From: Methanomassiliicoccaceae archaeon
GTDB taxonomy: Archaea > Thermoplasmatota > Thermoplasmata > Methanomassiliicoccales > Methanomethylophilaceae
DNA length: 20,282 bases
Reading direction: 5' to 3'
NCBI GenBank assembly: GCA_016282555.1
Contig: JAEEKU010000065.1
Location: 1-20,282, forward strand
Numbering within the stretch: the first letter of the stretch is position 1; every line of letters begins with the position of its first letter. The notes under the pieces were generated by a model. The model saw only the letters and a program-made list of their open reading frames with translations. It made no database searches and was not told where the DNA came from. Both the position numbers and the translations under genes were made by a program. This document shows, piece by piece, positions 6,223 through 12,740 of the stretch.

Positions 6223-7440
6223 ATGAGGCTCGTGGCGCTGAAATGTCCCGTATGTTCCGGAGACATAGAAACGGATGATCTGCGCGAGTCCGGTATTTGC
6301 CTTCATTGCGGATGCAGGGTATTGCTGGATTCCGCGGATCGCCGGAGATCCGGCATTAAAACGCTGGCGGCCGGAAACTTCCGGGAGGGAAAAACGGAGG
6401 AAGCCCTTCGTTGCGCGGACTCGCTGATAAAATCCGATGCTGCGGATGCGGATATCTGGTACATACGCGGCATGAGCCTTCTGTGCCGCAGCCTTTATCC
6501 CGCCGTAAGAACGATTCCCGGAGAAGCCGCCTTCTCTTTCGGCAATTACGAAATCCTGTCCGGAAAAAAACCGGAGATTGAATCCGAAGCCGCAGATCTT
6601 TTCCGGCAGTGGGCGGATAAAGGTCTCCGCTGGGCGCGCCTGAAACTGCTGCTTTGCGCCGGAAACGGAATCGGTACCGGGAGATCTTGCGAGGAATCAA
6701 TTAAACTGTATCTTGAAAACGCTCCTTTCAGCACGGACGATCTGTCCGCCGCGCATAATCCTGTTTCGATGGAAGATCTTAACGGGACCGGACTCGGCGT
6801 CAGCGGCGCCGGCAGGATAATCTTCCCGGGCAGATTATTCGGAGAGCGGAAGTTTATAATACCGGATTCCGTGGAAAAGATCCCTCCGAACGCTTTCCAG
6901 CTTCAGAAGGATGAGGTTTTCGAAGCCGTGCTTCCTGAATCCGTTAAAGAAATAGGCGCGGGAGCCTTCAAAAACAGCAGCCTGGTGAAAATCAATCTTC
7001 CGGATTCTCTCGAATCGATAGGGCCGTTCGCGTTTTACGACTGCCTGCTGACATCCGTTGAGATCCCGCCGTCCGTTACTGTTATCGAAACTTCGGCTTT
7101 CGCGTTCTGCAGCCGTCTTGAAACCGTAGTTATTCCGGATTCCGTGAAGACGATTAAAAAAGATGCGTTCAGATACTGCGGAAAACTGAACAGAGCAATT
7201 CTGCCGGAATCCGCGGAGATTGAAAAGGGAGCGTTCGATTTTCCCGTAAAATCCGGAAAGCCGCGCGATTCTCCGTTTCAAAGAAAATTCTTCCGAGAAC
7301 ACGCACGCGGAACGGAAAATCTGAAATGTAAAAGAAAAGGACGGGGAAATCCCGTCCGTAAAAGTTTCAGAGAACCACAGGGGTTATGTGCGCGGAGAGA
7401 GCCAGATCCTTGGCCTCCATTCCCATTGCCAGGCCCATGA
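6223..7440 (+). CDS. Zinc-ribbon/Sel1-like protein with BspA-type leucine-rich repeats
   Basis: The 405-residue product starts with a zinc ribbon (C8/C11 and C26/C29). An alpha-helical region follows that includes a Sel1/TPR-like part near 125-170 (AADLFRQWADKGLRWARLKL). Residues about 206-343 hold five or six LRR_5 repeats of about 23 residues, with the IPDSV..I...AF pattern. There is no signal peptide or membrane segment, so it should be cytosolic, although BspA repeats are best known from surface proteins. The likely role is protein binding; the partner is unknown. After residue 345 the repeats stop and a basic, low-quality tail runs 74 bp into the antisense of hdrB, so the true C-terminus may have been altered by loss of a stop or by a frameshift. 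The mRNA looks leaderless. Confidence 0.82.
   Translation: MRLVALKCPVCSGDIETDDLRESGICLHCGCRVLLDSADRRRSGIKTLAAGNFREGKTEEALRCADSLIKSDAADADIWYIRGMSLLCRSLYPAVRTIPGEAAFSFGNYEILSGKKPEIESEAADLFRQWADKGLRWARLKLLLCAGNGIGTGRSCEESIKLYLENAPFSTDDLSAAHNPVSMEDLNGTGLGVSGAGRIIFPGRLFGERKFIIPDSVEKIPPNAFQLQKDEVFEAVLPESVKEIGAGAFKNSSLVKINLPDSLESIGPFAFYDCLLTSVEIPPSVTVIETSAFAFCSRLETVVIPDSVKTIKKDAFRYCGKLNRAILPESAEIEKGAFDFPVKSGKPRDSPFQRKFFREHARGTENLKCKRKGRGNPVRKSFREPQGLCARREPDPWPPFPLPGP
7339..7357 (-). terminator. Terminator of hdrCB
   Basis: On the minus strand GGACGGG and CCCGTCC form a 7-bp stem with a 5-base loop. It starts about 10 bases after the hdrB stop and is followed by TTTTCTTTTACATTTC. Confidence 0.75.
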
Positions 7441-8212
7441 GCTGGGACAGGTGGAGAACGGGGATGTTGAATCCGAGATCTTTCTGCGTGCCGTCGAACT
7501 GCAGGTGGCAGAACGGACAGACATCGATGATGAACTGGGCGCCGGAAGCCTGCATGTTCTCCAGGTTGGTCTGGGTGAATTTCTTGGCGACGTCTCCGAA
7601 AGCGGCCTTGAGACCTCCTCCCGCACCGCAGCAGAGCATCTTCTGGTTTCTGGGCATGCTCTTGGCTCCGGTGGTCTCGATGAGCTCGTCGAGAATCCTG
7701 GGGTTCTCGGGATCGTCGAGGTCCTTTATGTTGCTGGGTTTGAGGAAGTGGCATCCGTAGAACGCGGCGACTTTGTACTGGAGGGGGTTGGTGATCCTTG
7801 CTTTGCTAGCGTCGACTCCGACGTCGTTGTACAGAACTTCGGCGAAGTGGCGGACGACGGTGGTTCCCTTGTACTCCATTCCGATCTCGGCGAGGATCTT
7901 GTTGACCTCGGCGAGGAGAGCGGGGTCCTCCTTGAGCTCGTGCGCGGCGTCGAAGAGAGATCCGTAGCATCCGTTGCAGATGGTGACGATGGGGAGGCCG
8001 GCTTTCTCAGCGAGGGCGAGGTTTCTCGCGGCCGCGGCGAGCCAGGTCTTCTTGTTGAACGCCCTTATGACTCCGGGGGCGGGGCAGCAGCTCGCATCCT
8101 GAAGGTCCACGAGCTCGATGTTGAGCGCTTTGCAGACTTCTCTGGTCGATTTCTCGATACCGGGGTATCTGAGAGGTGCGATGCATCCGAGGAAAAACGC
8201 GTACTTTGCCAT
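7367..8212 (-). CDS. hdrB: CoB-CoM heterodisulfide reductase subunit B
   Basis: The 281-residue product has both CCG domains of HdrB: C10, C42-C43, C79/C82 and C154, C194-C195, C232/C235. These bind the two noncubane [4Fe-4S] clusters at which the CoM-S-S-CoB heterodisulfide is cleaved in the last step of methanogenesis. The length is normal and no key Cys is missing. It follows hdrC by 5 bp, and the hdrC end supplies GGAGTGA as its ribosome-binding site, so the two are one operon. No hdrA or mvh gene is in the window; HdrA must be encoded elsewhere. Confidence 0.97.
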   Translation of the reverse strand: MAKYAFFLGCIAPLRYPGIEKSTREVCKALNIELVDLQDASCCPAPGVIRAFNKKTWLAAAARNLALAEKAGLPIVTICNGCYGSLFDAAHELKEDPALLAEVNKILAEIGMEYKGTTVVRHFAEVLYNDVGVDASKARITNPLQYKVAAFYGCHFLKPSNIKDLDDPENPRILDELIETTGAKSMPRNQKMLCCGAGGGLKAAFGDVAKKFTQTNLENMQASGAQFIIDVCPFCHLQFDGTQKDLGFNIPVLHLSQLMGLAMGMEAKDLALSAHITPVVL

Positions 8213-8217
8213 TTTAC

Positions 8218-8712
8218 TCACTCCACGATTTTGCAGAATCCGGTTGCCTTCAGGATCTTGTCGAGATCTGCTTTGGCGGACTCGTTGGCGAGGACGGTCG
8301 GGGGTATTTCGGGAAGACCGAGATCTTTCCTGAGCGCGGAAATCTTGTCCTGAACGGGTACGGTGTGTCCGTATTTGGCGAGGTTCTGGGCGGTCTTCTT
8401 GTGGTTGTCGTACATGTGCCCTTCGCTGACCGCGATGTTTCTGAGCGCGATGATGATGTCCACGATGGGGACCTGGCGGGGGCACCTCTCGACGCAGGTG
8501 TAGCAGGTGCTGCACTGCCAGAGGTCTTCGCTGGTGACGATTTCCTCCTTGAGACCGAGCTGGGCCATCCTCATGATTTTTCTTACTCTGTATGACGTGC
8601 GCCTGCCTGACGGGCATCCTGCAGTACAAGTACCGCACTGGAAGCAAAGCTGTACTTTCTCTCCGCCGGCATCTGCTATCTCCTTCGCAAAATCGGGGTT
8701 GGGCGTAAACAT
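8218..8712 (-). CDS. hdrC: CoB-CoM heterodisulfide reductase subunit C
   Basis: The 164-residue iron-sulfur protein carries two CxxCxxCxxxC motifs (C23/C26/C29/C33 and C67/C70/C73/C77) for two [4Fe-4S] clusters. In the soluble HdrABC complex HdrC passes electrons from HdrA to HdrB. It is the promoter-proximal gene of an hdrC-hdrB operon. The start near 8712 lies about 33 bp from a TATA box and has no clear Shine-Dalgarno sequence, so the mRNA is nearly leaderless. The promoter sits inside the 3' end of the upstream regulator gene. Confidence 0.96.
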   Translation of the reverse strand: MFTPNPDFAKEIADAGGEKVQLCFQCGTCTAGCPSGRRTSYRVRKIMRMAQLGLKEEIVTSEDLWQCSTCYTCVERCPRQVPIVDIIIALRNIAVSEGHMYDNHKKTAQNLAKYGHTVPVQDKISALRKDLGLPEIPPTVLANESAKADLDKILKATGFCKIVE

Positions 8713-8727
8713 AGTATCCGGACACTG

Positions 8728-9600
8728 TTAATCTTTCGCAATATATAACATGAGCAGTAAGAAGAGGGCATATATGATCCTTAAAGGTAATACCATCCCT
8801 CGGATTCTCTGGCGCTCGAGCATCCTGATGAGTCTGGATATGTTGCGGGTTTCCTTTCTGTATATCGCCGTGACCGCGTGGCGCAGCACTTTCGGATCCA
8901 CGGCGCTTCTGAATCTCAGGTTTTTCCGGTACAGCATGGTCTCGTCGACGAAGAAGCTCTTTCCCGAATTGACCAGCTCCGTCAGGGAGGACGTTTCGGC
9001 ATCCACGGTGTATTTCCGGCCGGCGGTTTCCAGATACATGAAAGCCACCCTCTGCGCGCCGTATCTGTACCTTATGAACGACGGCCCGTTGTCCACGAAA
9101 ACCATTCCGGAATAAGCTATCTCCTCCATTTCGAACTCGTCCGCGTCGAAAAGGTAGAGGGGATCGTCGATCACGGCCAGCTCCGCGCGGCCCTCCTTCA
9201 TCATCCGGATGCTGTACTCGTCGTCCGACACCACCAGCCTCGGCCTGGCCGACTCCAGCGAGGAAAGCGAGGACATCACCAGCTCCTCCGTCACCGGGCT
9301 GCAGCAAACCGTAAACCTCCTTTTCCTGACGCATCTGAGGGCCATCTCCTCCGCCGCCTCCGCGATCTCCGACCCTTCGGCGGTGAGGGCAGAACCTGCG
9401 GGAGTGGTCTTCAGAACCGGGCCTCCGGCAGCTTCCGAGATAAGAGATATGTATTTGTGAAGAACCGGAACGGAGATTCCCAGCTTTCCGGCCGCGGCCG
9501 TCTGGCTTCCCGTGTCGCGCACGGCGATGAGAGCTTCCAGCTGCCTGGAGGTTATCAGGGTACCGTTGATGTCGAGAGAGACCCGGGCGGAGATCTTCAT
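8728..9600 (-). CDS. LysR/ModE-like transcriptional regulator
   Basis: The 290-residue product begins with a winged helix-turn-helix of the LysR/ModE type at about residues 16-80 (SRQLEALIAVRDTGSQTAAAGKLGIS, with VLHKYISLISEAAGGP as recognition helix). A region from about 95 to 265 follows that resembles a small periplasmic-binding-protein-like effector domain. Such proteins normally sense a small molecule or anion. The last 20 residues are strikingly hydrophobic (IIYALFLLLMLYIAKD), which is unusual for this class and could be a membrane tail. That part of the DNA also contains the hdrC promoter. The position directly upstream of hdrCB on the same strand makes control of hdrCB possible but not shown. 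The start matches a TATA box 26 bp upstream. Confidence 0.75.
   Translation of the reverse strand: MKISARVSLDINGTLITSRQLEALIAVRDTGSQTAAAGKLGISVPVLHKYISLISEAAGGPVLKTTPAGSALTAEGSEIAEAAEEMALRCVRKRRFTVCCSPVTEELVMSSLSSLESARPRLVVSDDEYSIRMMKEGRAELAVIDDPLYLFDADEFEMEEIAYSGMVFVDNGPSFIRYRYGAQRVAFMYLETAGRKYTVDAETSSLTELVNSGKSFFVDETMLYRKNLRFRSAVDPKVLRHAVTAIYRKETRNISRLIRMLERQRIRGMVLPLRIIYALFLLLMLYIAKD
8741..8749 (-). promoter_or_regulatory. TATA box of hdrCB operon
   Basis: TTATATATT on the minus strand lies inside the last codons of the LysR/ModE-like gene, placing a transcript start near 8720. Confidence 0.65.
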
Positions 9601-9671
9601 GCGGTTATTATCCGTGAAGCAGGGTTATAACCTTTCCCAAACGATATAACGCAGCCCGCGCATCTGCACCC
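9601..9671. promoter_or_regulatory. Back-to-back promoters of regulator and M52 protease
   Basis: GGTTATAACC (9623-9632) lies about 27 bp from the regulator start at 9600. GATATAAC (9643-9650) lies about 26 bp from the protease start at 9672. Both transcripts would be leaderless. Confidence 0.65.
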
Positions 9672-10250
9672 ATGGAAAACAGCGGATGCGGCACGGTCGT
9701 GGTCGGCCTCGGGAGCCCCATCATGTGCGACGACGCGGTGGGCCTGAGGATATCCGGGGAGATAGAGAAAATGGGAATCCCCGGCGTGGACTGCCGCCAG
9801 GAGGCCATAGGGGGACTGGATATACTCCCGGTCATCAGAGGATACGAGTTCGCGGTGATAGCCGATGCTATTCAGACGATGCAGTTCGAGCCGGGAACGG
9901 TGATGATCTTCGGAGAGCAGGACTTCGGAGAGGCGGTAGCGGGAGCATCGTGCCACGACGTCAATCTCCCCACGGCGATAAAGATCGGAAGACAGATGGA
10001 TCCCTCTTCCATGCCGGCGGAGATCGCGTTCGTCGCGGTGGAGGTGCTGGACATCCGCACCGTTTCGGAGACTATGACCCCTGCGGTGGAAGAGGCGGTG
10101 GAGAAAGGAAAGAACGCGGTTCTCCACCTGATCGAAGAGTTCAGAAAGAGAAAAGCGAAGGATCGATCTCCTCGAACTTCTTCCTGCCTTTTCCGAGAAT
10201 CACGATGTTCATGCGCCCGGGATCCAGAATGTCCCCGGCCGCGCGCATGA
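9672..10250 (+). CDS. Hydrogenase maturation protease (M52 family)
   Basis: The first 150 residues are a HybD/HycI-type endopeptidase, which removes a C-terminal peptide from the large subunit of [NiFe] hydrogenases after metal insertion. The motifs are GLGSPIMCDDAVG (12-24, Asp21 in the place of the usual nickel-ligand acid), the IADAIQ Asp65, and SCHDVNLP with His95, giving the acid-acid-His ligand set. Families normally end near residue 150. Here the frame continues 37 residues, with a basic Arg/Ser/Cys-rich tail, through 110 bp of the antisense of the M16 gene before a TGA. No hydrogenase subunits are in the window, so the target is not known; a cytosolic hydrogenase such as Mvh would be expected in a methanogen with HdrBC. 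Confidence 0.85.
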   Translation: MENSGCGTVVVGLGSPIMCDDAVGLRISGEIEKMGIPGVDCRQEAIGGLDILPVIRGYEFAVIADAIQTMQFEPGTVMIFGEQDFGEAVAGASCHDVNLPTAIKIGRQMDPSSMPAEIAFVAVEVLDIRTVSETMTPAVEEAVEKGKNAVLHLIEEFRKRKAKDRSPRTSSCLFRESRCSCARDPECPRPRA

Positions 10251-11421
10251 CGTCCTCCGCGGTAACCGCGTCGATTCTCGCCAGACGATCGTCCAGGCTC
10301 TCCGCGCTCCCGGTGAGCAGATGGCACATCCCCAGCATGTACAGCCGGCTTTCGGCGGACTCGGCGCTGCGGATGACGGCGCCTTTGGTCAGATTCTTGG
10401 CGCGCTCCAGCTCCTTCTCCCCGAATCCCTCGTCCAGGAATCTGCGGAACTCGGATTCCGCCGTGGCGACGGCTTCGCAGACGTTGGATCCGGTGCATGA
10501 CATGTATGCCGCGAGGGACGAGGCGTCGCTGCACTGGGACACGGTCGAATACACCGAATAAACGAGAGCCTTTTTCTCCCTGATCTCCTGAAACAGCCTG
10601 GAGCTCGTTCCCGACCCGAGAAGCGCGTTCAGCATGGACGCCGCCGTCCGGTCCCTGTGGCGGGCGCCGTAAGCCGGAAATCCTATGGCGATCTGGTAAT
10701 GATCGGAGTCGTTTCTCTCGAACCTGTATCCGGAAACCGGCCTCGGGGGCTCTGTTCTGATGTTTCTCCTGCCTCCGGCCAGCCCGTCCAGGGCATTCCC
10801 TGCCCATTCCGCGGTCTCCTCCGGATCCACCGCCCCGACCGCGTAAACGGAAAGATTGGGAATTCTGTACTTCTCCTCGTAATATTTCCTGAGATCCGCG
10901 GAGGTCAGGGCGGCGACGATCTCCTCGTCTCCCCCCTCGTCCCGGGAAAGGGGGTGCCCCCTCCAGATCTGGGACTCGAATAGATCGTGGATATAGGTTT
11001 CCGGCTCGCTCTTTATCATGCTCAGTTCCTGAAGGACGATCTGCTTCTCCAGTTCCGTATCCTCCGCGGTAAGCTTCGGATTCGCGACTATATCCCCCAC
11101 GATGTCCATGGCGACGGACGCGGTCTCGTCTATGGTGATTCCGTAGAATGCGGTGCATTCGCGCCCCGTGAAGGCGTTGATCTCTCCGCCGGCCCCTTCG
11201 ATCTGCTTAGCCATCATGAAGGAGTCCCTCGTCTCCGTGGCTCTGAACACGGTATGCTCCAGAAGATGGGACAGACCTGATATTTCCCCGGTCTCGTCGC
11301 GGGACCCTGTCGCGACCGCGATCATGTATCCCGCGCTGCGGCTTCCCGGAACCTTTTCGGTGACCACCGGAATGCCGGCGGAGGTGCTGGACGTTTCAAT
11401 TTCCCGGCAGTTCATGACCAT
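10141..11421 (-). CDS. M16-family (pitrilysin-like) zinc metallopeptidase
   Basis: The 426-residue product has the inverted zinc motif H52-L-L-E55-H56 and the third ligand Glu132, 76 residues after the second His as in processing peptidases and PqqL-type enzymes. The C-terminal half keeps the second M16 domain (LLGSGTSSRLFQEIREKKAL near 260-290) without a zinc site. The length is that of the compact single-chain archaeal/bacterial type, which acts as a dimer on peptides. No signal peptide is seen, so it is cytosolic. A second ATG two codons in (11415) is an alternative start. Its end converges with the M52 gene, with 110 bp overlapping. Confidence 0.93.
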   Translation of the reverse strand: MVMNCREIETSSTSAGIPVVTEKVPGSRSAGYMIAVATGSRDETGEISGLSHLLEHTVFRATETRDSFMMAKQIEGAGGEINAFTGRECTAFYGITIDETASVAMDIVGDIVANPKLTAEDTELEKQIVLQELSMIKSEPETYIHDLFESQIWRGHPLSRDEGGDEEIVAALTSADLRKYYEEKYRIPNLSVYAVGAVDPEETAEWAGNALDGLAGGRRNIRTEPPRPVSGYRFERNDSDHYQIAIGFPAYGARHRDRTAASMLNALLGSGTSSRLFQEIREKKALVYSVYSTVSQCSDASSLAAYMSCTGSNVCEAVATAESEFRRFLDEGFGEKELERAKNLTKGAVIRSAESAESRLYMLGMCHLLTGSAESLDDRLARIDAVTAEDVMRAAGDILDPGRMNIVILGKGRKKFEEIDPSLFSF

Positions 11422-11465
11422 CCTGAATACGAATCCCTTATTACTTTTAGCGCATACGGCCCGGC
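11422..11465. promoter_or_regulatory. 44-bp bidirectional promoter of M16 peptidase and PAC2
   Basis: A single AT-rich core, TTATTACTTTTA (11438-11449), lies about 22-25 bp from both divergent start codons. It may serve transcription in both directions, each leaderless. Confidence 0.55.
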
Positions 11466-12185
11466 ATGGAAATCAAGACCGTGAGATACGGGAATATGGA
11501 ACTTGAGTCGCCCGTCGCGGTGATAGGTTTTCCCAGCAGCGGGCTCGTAAGCTCGATCGCCGCTAATTATTTCGTATCTCAGAAGAAAATGCAGGTCATC
11601 GCCGGGCTGTCCGGAGAGGATATGCCCCCCTACTGCTACATCTACAACGGCTCCGCATATCCCCCGATAAGAATCTACGGCTACAAATCCCGCAGAAAGA
11701 ACGGAAAGGACATGGTCGTATGCCTCTCGGAATACGCTCCCAAACCGGAGCAGTGCTACGCCATCTCCGGCTCGCTGCTGGAGTATTTCCGCACGCTGGG
11801 GGTCAGCGAACTGATCTGCCTCGAGGGGATACCCCGGATTTTCGAAGAGGACAAGGTCGTCGCCTGCGGATCCGGGCCCGGCGCCCGCGGAATGCTCAAA
11901 AAATCCAGGCTTCCGATCATGGACAACTGCATGGTCAAGGGAATCACCGGAGTGATGCTCTACGACGGCCCGCAGTACGGGATAAACGTTATGGCCATCC
12001 TGGTCCCGGGAAACCAGAGCATACCCGATCCGAAATCCGCGGCCGGATTCCTAGATCCCGTCTCCAAACTTGTGACGGGTTTCAAAGTCGACGGATCCGC
12101 TCTTCTGAAAGAGGCCGAGGAGATCAACAGGCGCATCCAGGTGCACGACGACAACAGCACGGATAACACCGCGATCTACGGATAA
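11466..12185 (+). CDS. PAC2-family protein (proteasome assembly chaperone-like)
   Basis: The 239-residue product matches the archaeal PAC2 family: VAVIGFPSSGLVSSIAANY near residues 17-35, then ISGSLLEYFRTLGVSELICLEGIPR near 100-125, and GITGVMLY near 159. The family is related to eukaryotic PAC2, which helps order proteasome alpha rings; archaeal members are thought to act similarly but this is not settled. The last 20 residues are polar. The predicted mRNA is leaderless. Proteasome genes are not in the window. It is divergent from an M16 peptidase, so both neighbours concern protein turnover. Confidence 0.9.
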   Translation: MEIKTVRYGNMELESPVAVIGFPSSGLVSSIAANYFVSQKKMQVIAGLSGEDMPPYCYIYNGSAYPPIRIYGYKSRRKNGKDMVVCLSEYAPKPEQCYAISGSLLEYFRTLGVSELICLEGIPRIFEEDKVVACGSGPGARGMLKKSRLPIMDNCMVKGITGVMLYDGPQYGINVMAILVPGNQSIPDPKSAAGFLDPVSKLVTGFKVDGSALLKEAEEINRRIQVHDDNSTDNTAIYG

Positions 12186-12245
12186 AACGGAAGATCCTCC
12201 GGCGCGGACCGATAAGGATAATTACGGAACCAGTATCGCCGGATC

Positions 12246-12740
12246 ATGAATCTGATCCCGTCACGCTTCTTCATAACGGAAAGCTCGGCGACCAGCCCGG
12301 TTTCCGATCTGAACGCTTTCGATCTGGCGCTTATCAAGGCGGGAATAGGAGAGCAGAATCTGGTCTCCGTATCGTCCGTGATCCCGGCCGGCGCCGAGAG
12401 GGTAGAGAGGTGCCAGCTCCCCATGGGCGCCGTCACCCACTGCGTTCTGGCTCAGATGAGGGGATGCGAGGGGGAGACCATCTCCTCGGGCATCGCCTAC
12501 GCCTACAGGAAAGACGGAAACGGAGGATACGTGGCCGAAGGGCATATCCACGGCTCGGCGGAATCCCTCAGGGAGATACTGCAGTGGAAGATGGACGAGA
12601 TGGCCCGCATACGCGGAACGGAATTCACGGATGCGGGGTTCGTCACCCAGGAGCTGTCGATCCCCATGGATCATTACGGATGCTGCGTCGCCGCGCTGGT
12701 GTTCTGCGATTACAGGCGAGATCATGTACGGACTCGCTAA
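12246..12740 (+). CDS. pdaD: Pyruvoyl-dependent arginine decarboxylase
   Basis: The 164-residue product is PdaD, which converts arginine to agmatine for polyamine synthesis and, in archaea, for agmatidine in tRNA-Ile2. The proenzyme cleaves itself between two serines to create the pyruvoyl group: S43-S44 in NLVSVSSVIPAGAE. Also visible are the GETISSGIAYAY block (about 79-90) and the YVAEGHIHG segment near 95-103. The length is normal. The start has a TATA-like GGATAATTA 26 bp upstream (12216-12224), so it is leaderless. Its last 17 bases overlap the next gene's start, implying cotranscription. Confidence 0.93.
   Translation: MNLIPSRFFITESSATSPVSDLNAFDLALIKAGIGEQNLVSVSSVIPAGAERVERCQLPMGAVTHCVLAQMRGCEGETISSGIAYAYRKDGNGGYVAEGHIHGSAESLREILQWKMDEMARIRGTEFTDAGFVTQELSIPMDHYGCCVAALVFCDYRRDHVRTR

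Noticed and set aside
7367..9334. 655-codon minus-strand ORF covering hdrB, hdrC and beyond
   Set aside because: Only the last 281 codons, from ATG 8212, match HdrB. The upstream part is an out-of-frame reading of hdrC and the regulator gene.
9872..11158. 428-codon minus-strand ORF within the M16 gene
   Set aside because: It is an Arg/Gly-rich alternate frame. The M16 frame on the same strand has intact HxxEH and third-ligand motifs.
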